Shown here piece after piece: positions 1-7,480 of a DNA stretch of 13,438 bases. The translations under genes were made by a program, and so were the position numbers. Numbering within the stretch: the first letter of the stretch is position 1; each line of letters opens with the position of its first letter. The stretch spans positions 1 to 13,438 of the forward strand of contig CAZLGC010000032.1 of NCBI GenBank assembly GCA_964559275.1. Reading direction: 5' to 3'. The DNA comes from CAZLGC01 sp964559275 (lineage in GTDB: Bacteria > Patescibacteriota > CALEFQ01). A model generated the notes under the pieces. It made no database searches and had not been told where the DNA came from. It saw only the letters and a program-made list of their open reading frames with translations.

Positions 1-2522
1 ATGACGCTAATTTAACCAAGTCGGTAAATCCCGAGGAAAATGTATTCCCGGGGGATCCAGTTGAATATACATTGACTGTTTCTAACGATGGCACTGAAGA
101 CCTGGATAATGTGTCGATTATGGATGACTTCGACGAAACATATCTAGACGAAAGTACCATTAATTCAGAGACACAGCAGTGTCTAAGTAACCCAGGCAAA
201 GTTTGCTTCTCCCTGGGGTCTATTGCTGCCGGTGATGAGGTGGTAATGACTTATACAATCAATGTTAAGGAAGACGTTCAAGGATTCCACGAAGATGTAA
301 GAAACGATGCAGTTTGTTCTGCCAATCATCCCCTGGCAACTCCCTGTGAGGCTTTCAGCCTCTTCGACATCGGCGCTTCTCCTTTCCCTCCCGAAGAATA
401 TGAGGCCAACCTGACCAAGTCAGTGTCTCCCAAGGAAGTTAATCCGGGAGATACGGTGACTTATACTCTGACTCTAGACAACACCGGAACCGGGGAGCTG
501 ACTAATATGGAAGTGAATGATTACTATGACACTGAGCATCTTGAATCAGTTACCGTAACCCAAGGGACCGAATGTACATCAGCCGAATTTGCTGACCATG
601 TCTGTTTCGATGTTGGTACAATGAGTCCGGGTGCTACTTTGCCGGTAACTCTGAAATACACAGCCAAAGTTAAGGATAGTACTCCTAACCAAACCACGGT
701 CATAAATGATGCCACCTGTCAGTCTGATCAGTACCCGGATCCGTCAGGGTTGTACCAGACTGAACCTTGTCATGCTGAAGATACTTTCTTAGTCAAAGAA
801 GGCGTTCAGCCGCAAGAGGATTATGAACTATGGGTAACAGAGCAGGTGGACAAGACGGTTGCTAATCCCAAAGATCGCCTTAACTACATAACTTCCGGCG
901 GTAACAAAGGCCCGGGCGATGCCCAAAATGTCTGGTTCCTGACCTCGCTGCTGATTCCAAACCAGGATGTTGTCCAGCAGGCGTTTGGCGAACTGAGTCC
1001 GCAGCCGACGGTAGAAGAGCTGGAAGAACTATTGCAGCAGAAGCTGAATATTGTTCAGCCGCTTTCGCAAATAGAGCAGACGCAGCTTGAGGAATCAGGC
1101 AGCCTTTCCGGAATCGGAATAATCGGACAAAATGAAACTTTGGGAATTTCCGGAACTAGCCCTGATGTTCGTAAGTATACCAATCTGCCTGGTGACGATT
1201 ATGTGACTGGTCTAGAATTACCGGCTTCACCTGTTCCGGGTACACCGCAGCGAATTCTGGATATCGATCGAGACGGTATCAACGATACCATCATCCACAT
1301 GGAAGACGCTAATTGGGCAGCTGGATTTAGCAGAGCAGAAGATCTTTACACAAATGTGCGCGGTAGTCTCAATCCTGGAACCTACACGATTCGTAATACC
1401 GGTGTGGTGATTGATATGCCTCCTAATACTGATGTAACCCGAGAACCTGAAGAAGTCTTGACTGATGCTGTAACTACTACCGTGACGGTTCCAGGTAACG
1501 TTGAACCGTCCCCGGTTCTAGATGTAGTTAAGCTGGTAACGGACAACGATGAAACTAATGTCACTTCTAATACCGCCGCTGCTGGTGAGACTCTGACCTA
1601 TACAGTCAGCTACACCAACACTGAGCAGACAGGTAGCTTCAGTGCTGAAGGGGTTACTGCTCGCGAGGCCTGGATCGTTGATGATTACGATGAGCGTTAT
1701 ATCGAGGTGACTGACACCGGTGGTGCGCTAGATTCAGGCAATGCCTTGTTCTGGTATCTTGGCGATGTCGGCTACGGCGAGACTGTCACCAAGACTTTCT
1801 CCGCCCGCATCAATTCCAAGTTGCCGGGTAACGGTCTTGACTTCATAAACAAAGCTATTGCCGGCGCTCTCGGTGTTGATCCGAAAGAAGCCATTGTCGA
1901 TACCACGATTCCGTCACAGCCGCTGGAACCACCTGAGCCTTACGTGGTACCGCGCAAGGATATGCTGGACGTTAACGGCGGCGTTGTCGAAGCCGGCGAC
2001 GTCATGCAGTACCGGGTGGTGCTCGAAAATGTCGGTAACGCGGCCGCGGTCGAAGTTGAAGCTAAGGATATCCTGCCGGCAACTCTGCAGCAATTAGAGG
2101 TGGTCGAGGTTTCCGATGGCGTGATCGACCAGTCTACAAATGACCAGCTGATTATGCAGGTTGATCGTCTGGAACCGCAGCAGAAAGTTGAGGCTGTCTA
2201 CCAGGCCAAGATTATCCAGGAAGCCCAGCCGGATACCGAGATCATCAATGACATCGTTGTCGAACAGAAAGATGAGGAGGGTACTCCGGGTCAGGCCAGC
2301 GGTACTTCCACTACCGGCCGAGTTGGTTCAGCCTTCACCGGGCCTAGCTCCGGTTCAGCTGCCGCTGCCCAGGTTGCCGGTGCTCAGACTGTGGAAACAG
2401 CCGCGGCTGAAACTGGCGGCAACACGCTGGTGATCGCCATTGTGACGGCAGCCCTGGCACTAGGTGCCGGTATCGGAGTCGTTTACCTCCGTCGTCAATT
2501 GATCGCGACCCCAACTAAATAG
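1..2522 (+). CDS. DUF11-repeat surface protein, C-terminally membrane-anchored (5' partial)
   Basis: The reading frame is open from base 3 with no start, so the gene begins upstream; 839 residues are visible. It is built from tandem DUF11-type Ig-like repeats, recognised by Lys-(S/T)-V, PGD-x-V-x-YT and N-x-G signatures. Two clear repeats lie at about residues 1-130 and 133-270, a degenerate one begins near 273, and two more begin near 506 and 646. The first two carry four Cys each, and none are visible later. A 230-residue stretch between repeats 3 and 4 contains a calcium-loop-like D-x-D-x-DG-x-x-D at residues 420-428. The C-terminus has an Ala/Gly-rich linker, ETGG, a hydrophobic helix (about 808-829) and an RR tail, resembling a sortase-type sorting signal without the usual LP. 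The likely role is a cell-surface stalk or adhesin. The family call is fairly sure; the function is inferred. Confidence 0.85.
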   Translation, partial: DANLTKSVNPEENVFPGDPVEYTLTVSNDGTEDLDNVSIMDDFDETYLDESTINSETQQCLSNPGKVCFSLGSIAAGDEVVMTYTINVKEDVQGFHEDVRNDAVCSANHPLATPCEAFSLFDIGASPFPPEEYEANLTKSVSPKEVNPGDTVTYTLTLDNTGTGELTNMEVNDYYDTEHLESVTVTQGTECTSAEFADHVCFDVGTMSPGATLPVTLKYTAKVKDSTPNQTTVINDATCQSDQYPDPSGLYQTEPCHAEDTFLVKEGVQPQEDYELWVTEQVDKTVANPKDRLNYITSGGNKGPGDAQNVWFLTSLLIPNQDVVQQAFGELSPQPTVEELEELLQQKLNIVQPLSQIEQTQLEESGSLSGIGIIGQNETLGISGTSPDVRKYTNLPGDDYVTGLELPASPVPGTPQRILDIDRDGINDTIIHMEDANWAAGFSRAEDLYTNVRGSLNPGTYTIRNTGVVIDMPPNTDVTREPEEVLTDAVTTTVTVPGNVEPSPVLDVVKLVTDNDETNVTSNTAAAGETLTYTVSYTNTEQTGSFSAEGVTAREAWIVDDYDERYIEVTDTGGALDSGNALFWYLGDVGYGETVTKTFSARINSKLPGNGLDFINKAIAGALGVDPKEAIVDTTIPSQPLEPPEPYVVPRKDMLDVNGGVVEAGDVMQYRVVLENVGNAAAVEVEAKDILPATLQQLEVVEVSDGVIDQSTNDQLIMQVDRLEPQQKVEAVYQAKIIQEAQPDTEIINDIVVEQKDEEGTPGQASGTSTTGRVGSAFTGPSSGSAAAAQVAGAQTVETAAAETGGNTLVIAIVTAALALGAGIGVVYLRRQLIATPTK

Positions 2523-2544
2523 GCAAAAGTCGCTTTCTAGATAG

Positions 2545-2579
2545 CTTCCCGCCAGGTCTCGCCTGGCGGGAAGTTTTTT
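2545..2579 (+). terminator. Rho-independent terminator of the DUF11 gene
   Basis: A perfect 12-bp stem, CTTCCCGCCAGG (2545-2556) against CCTGGCGGGAAG (2562-2573), has a 5-nt loop and is followed directly by six T. It lies 22 bases after the TAG stop. Confidence 0.95.
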
Positions 2580-2587
2580 GGTATAAT
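2579..2587 (+). promoter_or_regulatory. Extended -10 promoter, overlaps the preceding terminator tail
   Basis: TGGTATAAT is a TGn-extended, perfect -10 hexamer. No -35 is recognisable, because that position lies inside the terminator stem. The predicted transcript starts near 2594, giving a leader of about 90 nt that would contain the whole inverted repeat at 2597-2670. Confidence 0.6.
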
Positions 2588-2596
2588 TGAGGATAG

Positions 2597-2670
2597 GAAA
2601 TAGAAGGTGGAAGAAGGAAGGTAGAAACCTTTATATTACTTTCCACCTTCCTTCTTCCATTTTCCATCTT
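2597..2670. repeat. Long purine/pyrimidine inverted repeat in leader
   Basis: A purine-rich left arm (about 2597-2627) pairs with a pyrimidine-rich right arm (about 2640-2670) across a 12-nt AT-rich loop. Over about 30 positions I see two G-U pairs and about three A-C mismatches; the core AAGAAGGAAGG / CCTTCCTTCTT is perfect. There is no T tract, so it does not look like a terminator. It ends about 15 nt before the next start codon. It could be a leader RNA hairpin or a short dispersed element. Confidence 0.7.
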
Positions 2671-2684
2671 CTAATCCCAATCTC

Positions 2685-4280
2685 ATGCCCACTGATCAAA
2701 TATTCCCCGAAAAATCAACGCCTGCGCCCGCTGCGCCGGAACCGGCTTCTACACCGCCGCGCTGGCGTATGCCTTTTTGGCTATGGCTGGTTATAATCGT
2801 AATCGCGGCGGCAGTCGTAGTCATCCTGGTCTTCTGGTTAGGGGGGATAAAATTGCCTATGCAGGAAACCGAGGATACTACCGAGACAATAGTTACTCCC
2901 ACCCCGGAAAATGAAAAGCTGCCAATTGTCATCACCAATCCCCAGGCCGGGGATACGATTTCCAGCCCGGTTACAATTACGGGGCGGGGGACTGCTTTTG
3001 AGAGCACGATAATTTTACGAATCAAAGATTCCAAGGGAAATGTACTGGCGCAGGTGCCGACTACGACCGACTCCACGGAGCCGGGTGTCAAAGGTGACTT
3101 CAGTGAGAGTGTTTCTTATCAAATGCCGGCTACTGAGTACGGCTTTGTCGAAGCTTACGATGAATCCACAGCTGACGGCTCTCCGAAAAATTTGTTTACG
3201 ACGCGGGTACATTTTGCTGACTGGTCAGAAACTGCCACTACCAGCCAGGCTCATCTGGTTTTCCAGATCGAGACTTATGAAGCGCTACAGTCCTATGACC
3301 TTGCCGATGATTCGATGACTGATTTTAGCACTGCCTTCAACAAGGAATTCGGCGGCAAGGTGACCCTCAAGGGGAGCACGGCGTACGTAGCCAAAGCTAG
3401 TGAAGATGATACCAGCATAGAAGTAAATAAATTTGATCTAGTTTCCGGGGATGAGGAAAGTGTCACTGCGATCAGCGGCAGCAACGGTCAAATTGTAGTT
3501 CCGAGCGGAATTGCTGCTGCGCCCCAGGAAGACAAGGTTGCAATCGGTGTTGGCTATGTTGATGATGCGGTGCTGATGGGAGAATCACCGGCGGAGTATA
3601 AGGTTTTTGTCTATGACTTGGCGTCTGGCGAGACCAGTGAGGTTTACAGCAAAGAGTCACCGGGAGTTTACTTTGTGGCTGACCTCAAGCAATGGAGCGC
3701 TGCCAACGAGCTTTTCATCTATGAGTTCATTGGTGACGCCTTGGGCGGTGCTTTTGGTGAGACAATAAAGGTTAATTTGGCCAGTGGCGACGTGACAAAT
3801 ATTTCTTCAGAATATAGTGTTTCCGGATCCTCCACAGTTTCCCCGGACGGAACCAAGATAGCTTTTGTGGAGCCCGGGAACGAAGCTACTGGCGTTGATC
3901 CGGGTATTATCATGGTGAACCTGGTCAGCGGCGATAAGGAAACAATTTACGGAGCTTCTTCCCAGGAAGAAATGGATGAAATCGGGGTGGGTTTATTGGC
4001 TTCAACGGTACCGGAATGGACGAGTGACGGAACTAAACTGGTTTGGGGTGGTACGGATGCAATTTTCCATCTCACTGTGGCTGACCAAAGCCTGGGCGAA
4101 ATTCCATATGATCCGGAAGGGACGTTTATGGCGGTTTTCCCGTTGGCGGGCAAGGCTTACGGCGGTATCATGCTCGATAACGCGGCTGGTTCTAGGGTAG
4201 TAGAGTTTGATCTGGCCAGCGGGACTACCCAGGTAGTTTATGACAGCGATCTAACAGCTTTGCTTTTAGGCGTCTTCTAG
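2685..4280 (+). CDS. Membrane-anchored Gmad2 plus PD40-like beta-propeller protein
   Basis: A 531-residue protein. A Pro-rich cytoplasmic tail (1-28) is followed by one membrane helix (about 29-52), so the rest is probably outside the cell. Residues about 79-177 match the Gmad2 Ig-like domain (PF10648): I-x-NP-x-x-G-x-x-x-SP-x-x-I-x-G, a central FES, and GDF before the final strands. The remainder (about 190-531) has repeats of the TolB/PD40 type, such as SPDGTKIAFV and TSDGTKLVW, and recurring LASG/LVSG turns, so it probably folds as a beta-propeller. ATG 2685 is the first possible start after an in-frame stop at 2622, and it has no Shine-Dalgarno sequence. It has its own promoter and converges on the next gene across a shared terminator. 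It is probably a surface binding or scaffold protein; no enzyme motif is seen. Confidence 0.85.
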   Translation: MPTDQIFPEKSTPAPAAPEPASTPPRWRMPFWLWLVIIVIAAAVVVILVFWLGGIKLPMQETEDTTETIVTPTPENEKLPIVITNPQAGDTISSPVTITGRGTAFESTIILRIKDSKGNVLAQVPTTTDSTEPGVKGDFSESVSYQMPATEYGFVEAYDESTADGSPKNLFTTRVHFADWSETATTSQAHLVFQIETYEALQSYDLADDSMTDFSTAFNKEFGGKVTLKGSTAYVAKASEDDTSIEVNKFDLVSGDEESVTAISGSNGQIVVPSGIAAAPQEDKVAIGVGYVDDAVLMGESPAEYKVFVYDLASGETSEVYSKESPGVYFVADLKQWSAANELFIYEFIGDALGGAFGETIKVNLASGDVTNISSEYSVSGSSTVSPDGTKIAFVEPGNEATGVDPGIIMVNLVSGDKETIYGASSQEEMDEIGVGLLASTVPEWTSDGTKLVWGGTDAIFHLTVADQSLGEIPYDPEGTFMAVFPLAGKAYGGIMLDNAAGSRVVEFDLASGTTQVVYDSDLTALLLGVF

Positions 4281-4288
4281 TCGCAACT

Positions 4289-4321
4289 AAAAAAGCCGGA
4301 CCTGAGGGCCCGGCTTTTTTT
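4289..4321. terminator. Bidirectional Rho-independent terminator
   Basis: GCCGG (4295-4299) pairs with CCGGC (4310-4314). Inside that lie one A-C mismatch and two further C-G pairs. The stem is flanked by six A on the left and seven T on the right. It therefore works in both directions and serves the two convergent genes, whose stops lie 9 bases before it and 6 bases beyond it. Confidence 0.9.
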
Positions 4322-4326
4322 ATTCC

Positions 4327-6477
4327 TTAATCTGCCAGTTTTATCCCTAGAATTTTAGTGCCGTTTAAGAGATACGCTTTCTTTTCCGCTTCGTTTATTG
4401 CTAAGCCACGTAAATCGGTGAAGCTGTCAGACAGGTATTGGTTGAGCAGATTTCCTTCTTTGTCTAATTCAATCAGACGGTTATTCTGCGGGTCGAGGAT
4501 ATAGATATGACTGGTTTCGTCATCGGTGAAGAGGTGCGTTGGGCTGGAAAGCGGGGTAGAGAGGTTTTTGATCTCAAAATCGTTGCTCAGACCACGCAGC
4601 ATTTTCTTGATACTACCGTCGGAAGTCAGTACATAGATAGAACCGTCTACGGCCAGGTCAACTCCTTGGCTAAGATCAATTTCCTCTTCCAGCCAGTCAC
4701 TGCCCTTGGAAAATCCGCCGATAGCCTCGGACATCTTATATATCTGGTTATTTGGTGAGTCTAGAACGTATAGGCGGTTGCCGAACAGGGATATTGCGGT
4801 CAGGTTTTCGCCTTCTTCAATATCGGAAGACCCAGCGGTGGCTTTATCGCCGCTGAAATCATAGCGGATTAGATCAGGGGCATTGGTAGCCAGGGCAATT
4901 TCACTGTCTGTTGAAGTGGCGGAAGTTATATTACCGTCAGCTTCCACCTCAACAGCTTTCAGTTCCTTTGTTTCAGTATCATAGATGTAAAGAGACTTCT
5001 GGTCAGGATTTACCGAGACTAACTTGGTATCAGAAAGGGTCAGATCGTTGGGATTTATTCCTTCTCCCAAAGACGACAGATCGACAATCTCCTCCGGATC
5101 GTTTACTTGGTTTATATGGTCAAGGCGCTGGTAATCATCCTCAATCTGGGCCAGGACAGCAGCGGCTTCTTCGGTGGGGTATTTTGAGTTCTGGACTTCC
5201 TGGGCTTTTTGCTTGGCTTCCTCGAGCAAAGTCCTGGCTTTGACGTCGTTGCCGTAAATGATAGCCGCCTCGGCTTCTTCTTCCTGGGCGATGGCTTCAT
5301 TTGTCAAATTCTCGTAAGAAGCGCGGCTGGCCTCTGATTTCTTATTAGTCCGCACCGCGGCCAGACTGATCAAGAAGGCGACCAAGAGGACCACAACCAC
5401 AATAAATAAGATCTTGCTGGTGCGGGGGAGTTTGCCAAACCACGATCTGAACTTAGTACCCGCGGCCGCTCCGATATTTCTGATCATAATGAGCATTTTC
5501 TTCCACCAGGGCTTGGGACGAGTATCGGTATAGGTAAAGGGCTTGCGGCTGGAAATCGGCTCAGGTGACTTCCGGTCTATTTTTGCCGGCGCCGCAGTCG
5601 TTTTTCCTTTCTTCCCGAATAGTCCCTTAGTGGCAGTAGCTGCTTTTCCGGCGATTGCTTGGAATACCCCGGCCGTCCGGGCAACGGCGCTGGTCGATTT
5701 AGTATCTTTTGGAGAGGTTATTTTTTGCGTCTTTTTTGGCGAACCGGAGCTGACAGCGGGTGTTTCACTAATCATCCGCGGCACTGGTTCCTGTTTGGTT
5801 TTTTCCGTCAAACCGGCTACCAGCGCGGCAAAAGAATCTTTTTCCTTGAAAGAAACCAACCGGCTGTGCAGATGACGGGCGGCAATGTCGGGAGTGAAGC
5901 GAACAGCGATATCCTTTATTTTGGCTTTTTCGATATATTCCAAAACGTTGGGTGAGACCAGGACGAACTTATCACCTGCTTCCGCCTGTCCACTAATTAT
6001 GTTTTGGAAAGTTTTCAGCGGATTGGGCTTCAACGGCACCGTAGAGGTGTCACGATTCAGTTGGGATAGTTGCTTGCGTCGAATTATATAAGCTTTGGCA
6101 TTGCCGACCGAGGTCAGGAAAATCTGATTATCGACAATAGCCGCTATGACGCCGTGCAATTGTCCGACCCAGCTGACTTCACCGGCTGAGGCTAGATCGC
6201 CAAGGACCTCATTGACTTTTTTGACGGCTGATTCAAATTGTGCCTCCGGTTCTAGATTGGAGCGACGGTAGTACGAATTTTGCATGATTGAAGCAATGGC
6301 TTCGGAGATTTCCGGGGTCTTCTTGGTTCGTTCACTGAAACTAACCAGCATCATTAAGTTGCCGTACTTAATTTCTCCGTCTTCCGCCGGCTCAAAAACA
6401 AAAGTGTCAGCGAAACTGGCGTCGGCACTGGAATTTGATATTAGAATTTCACTTACTTTGGCAGTGAGCTTTGGCAT
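4327..6477 (-). CDS. Degenerate PP2C-like domain - TM - coiled coil - NHL-like propeller protein
   Basis: A 716-residue protein. Residues 1-225 resemble a PPM/PP2C phosphatase: a SVGNAKAY strand then QLNRDTS matches the family's GDSRxY...QLTxDH, and GDKFVLVSPN matches GDxLLLxSDG. The metal-binding Asp residues appear replaced: the DGMGG position reads SFSER (45-49), GD reads GN, and SDG reads SPN. It is thus probably a non-catalytic pseudophosphatase. A basic, Ser/Thr/Pro-rich linker (230-350), a membrane helix (about 355-375), an Ala/Glu-rich coiled coil (about 379-455) and NHL-type repeats (about 460-716, e.g. YILDPQNNRLIELD) follow. This suggests an outer sensor joined to an inner binding domain. 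The longer frame from TTG 6531 is rejected because that codon lies in the -35 box; ATG 6477 gives MPKLTAKV. Confidence 0.82.
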   Translation of the reverse strand: MPKLTAKVSEILISNSSADASFADTFVFEPAEDGEIKYGNLMMLVSFSERTKKTPEISEAIASIMQNSYYRRSNLEPEAQFESAVKKVNEVLGDLASAGEVSWVGQLHGVIAAIVDNQIFLTSVGNAKAYIIRRKQLSQLNRDTSTVPLKPNPLKTFQNIISGQAEAGDKFVLVSPNVLEYIEKAKIKDIAVRFTPDIAARHLHSRLVSFKEKDSFAALVAGLTEKTKQEPVPRMISETPAVSSGSPKKTQKITSPKDTKSTSAVARTAGVFQAIAGKAATATKGLFGKKGKTTAAPAKIDRKSPEPISSRKPFTYTDTRPKPWWKKMLIMIRNIGAAAGTKFRSWFGKLPRTSKILFIVVVVLLVAFLISLAAVRTNKKSEASRASYENLTNEAIAQEEEAEAAIIYGNDVKARTLLEEAKQKAQEVQNSKYPTEEAAAVLAQIEDDYQRLDHINQVNDPEEIVDLSSLGEGINPNDLTLSDTKLVSVNPDQKSLYIYDTETKELKAVEVEADGNITSATSTDSEIALATNAPDLIRYDFSGDKATAGSSDIEEGENLTAISLFGNRLYVLDSPNNQIYKMSEAIGGFSKGSDWLEEEIDLSQGVDLAVDGSIYVLTSDGSIKKMLRGLSNDFEIKNLSTPLSSPTHLFTDDETSHIYILDPQNNRLIELDKEGNLLNQYLSDSFTDLRGLAINEAEKKAYLLNGTKILGIKLAD

Positions 6478-6502
6478 TTTGACATAATTTAAATTCCTTT
6501 TC

Positions 6503-6531
6503 AGTATACAATTGCCAGGTATAATTAGCAA
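6503..6531 (-). promoter_or_regulatory. Promoter of the pseudo-PP2C/NHL gene, with overlapping dyad
   Basis: Read on the minus strand: -35 TTGCTA (6526-6531), a 17-bp spacer, and -10 TATACT (6503-6508), leaving a leader of about 20 nt. An inverted repeat TTGCCA-N8-TAGCAA (6512-6531) covers the -35 and part of the spacer and may be an operator. A + strand TATAAT at 6520-6525 lies inside it, but I see no -35 for it. Confidence 0.6.
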
Positions 6532-6653
6532 GTTTTTTGATTAGACTCAAAAATTAGTTCGCGGCTACTGGGAAAGTCCTTATTTTTCGAACATTTTGTG
6601 TTCAACCTAGTACAATCTGAGCAATTATTCGAGTATAATTTCTGACTTTTCCC

Positions 6654-6683
6654 TTGCCAAAAATAAGGCAATATTGATATACT
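6654..6683 (+). promoter_or_regulatory. Promoter of the wHTH gene, with overlapping dyad
   Basis: -35 TTGCCA (6654-6659), an 18-bp spacer and an extended -10 TGATATACT (6675-6683) lead to a leader of about 30 nt. The dyad TTGCC-N8-GGCAA (6654-6671) spans the -35 and spacer. It shares its half-site with the dyad at the divergent promoter, which fits autoregulation by the encoded winged-helix protein. Confidence 0.65.
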
Positions 6684-6719
6684 GAGTTTAGAATTTGTTC
6701 ACTAATTATTTTTCGTCTC

Positions 6720-7319
6720 ATGCTTGAATCACTTTTTAGTTCAAAGGTCCGGCTCAAGTTGCTTAGTTTGTTTTTACTGAATCCGGACAAAAGTTTTTAT
6801 GTCCGGGAATTAACCAGACGGCTGAATGAACGCATTAATTCTGTCCGCCGCGAACTGGAAAATTTGAGCAAAATGGGGCTGCTGGTCAGCCGCACCGAGA
6901 ATCGGCGTAAATATTACATGGTTGACCGCAACTTCCAGCTATATGAAGAGCTGCGTGCGCTGATGATGAAGGCCGGAGTAACACCCCAAGAGAAAGCGGC
7001 TCGGCAGCTGCAATCACTGCGTGGGGTCAAGATGGCAATTTTGAGCGGCGTCTTCACGCAACAGACTGCGCCCAAAACGGATCTCCTGATTGTCGGTAAT
7101 CCACCCAAACCGAAACTGCGGGCCGCTGTCTCTGAACTGGAAAAAGGCATGGGTAAAGCTGTTCGCTATGCCGTTATTGATAAAGATGAATACGATTACC
7201 GAATCGATATGCGGGATCAATTTTTGCATGACATCTTGACCAACGACAATATCAAAGTCGTAAACAGAATTGCGGCTAAGGCGAAATCCAAAGCGAAATT
7301 AGTCCCGGAAAAGAAGTAG
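6720..7319 (+). CDS. Winged-helix regulator with degenerate nucleotidyltransferase-like domain
   Basis: A 199-residue soluble protein. Residues 1-75 form an ArsR/MarR-style winged helix: helices around 9-20, 26-35 (YVRELTRRL) and 38-50 (NSVRRELENLSKMGLL), then a beta wing SRTENRRKYYMVD (57-69). Residues about 100-185 resemble an MNT-type nucleotidyltransferase fold. The expected GSxAxGxxxxxSDxDLxV reads LSGVFTQQTAPKTDLLIVG (108-126), keeping only one of the two Asp, so catalysis is unlikely and the domain probably binds a ligand or partner. The C-terminus is Lys-rich. It is divergent from the pseudo-PP2C gene with shared half-sites in the promoters, so it may repress itself and that gene. ATG 6720 has no Shine-Dalgarno sequence. 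The HTH call is firm; the C-terminal fold is tentative. Confidence 0.82.
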   Translation: MLESLFSSKVRLKLLSLFLLNPDKSFYVRELTRRLNERINSVRRELENLSKMGLLVSRTENRRKYYMVDRNFQLYEELRALMMKAGVTPQEKAARQLQSLRGVKMAILSGVFTQQTAPKTDLLIVGNPPKPKLRAAVSELEKGMGKAVRYAVIDKDEYDYRIDMRDQFLHDILTNDNIKVVNRIAAKAKSKAKLVPEKK

Positions 7320-7345
7320 ATTTAGCAAAATTTAGAATAAATCTT

Positions 7346-7372
7346 AGGCCGCGAGCGCGCGGCCTTTGTTTT
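7346..7372 (+). terminator. Rho-independent terminator of the wHTH gene
   Basis: A perfect 8-bp stem, AGGCCGCG (7346-7353) with CGCGGCCT (7358-7365), has a 4-nt loop and is followed by TTGTTTT. It lies 27 bases after the TAG stop. Confidence 0.92.
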
Positions 7373-7396
7373 CCCCTTCTCAGAGTTGCAAAATTG

Positions 7397-7405
7397 TGCT
7401 ATAAT
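7397..7405 (+). promoter_or_regulatory. Extended -10 promoter of the protease gene
   Basis: TGCTATAAT is a perfect -10 hexamer with the TGn extension; no clear -35 is seen at the right distance. The predicted start of transcription is near 7412. That places both GTG 7424 (leader about 12 nt) and ATG 7481 (leader about 70 nt) downstream of it. Confidence 0.65.
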
Positions 7406-7480
7406 ATATACAAAAGTAAGAAAGTGATATACACGCCCTGTTGGGGCATTAATACGGGTGATTTTCAAGCTTTACCGGCG

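Noticed and set aside
72..74. TTG as start of the first gene
   Set aside because: The frame is open back to base 3 and already codes for a DUF11 repeat, so the gene begins before the window.
6529..6531. TTG start giving 18 more residues to the pseudo-PP2C protein
   Set aside because: The codon lies inside the -35 hexamer and upstream of the -10; ATG 6477 fits the predicted transcript.
6589..6603. GAACA-N5-TGTTC palindrome as a LexA-type operator
   Set aside because: The spacing differs from the Gram-positive LexA box (GAAC-N4-GTTC), and it lies outside both promoters.
6634..6639. A second TATAAT in the divergent region
   Set aside because: It has no -35 at a fitting distance and no TGn extension; the site at 6675-6683 is better placed.
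7412..7480. Possible riboswitch in the protease leader
   Set aside because: I compared it with c-di-GMP-I and fluoride motifs and found no match; only a short hairpin is visible.
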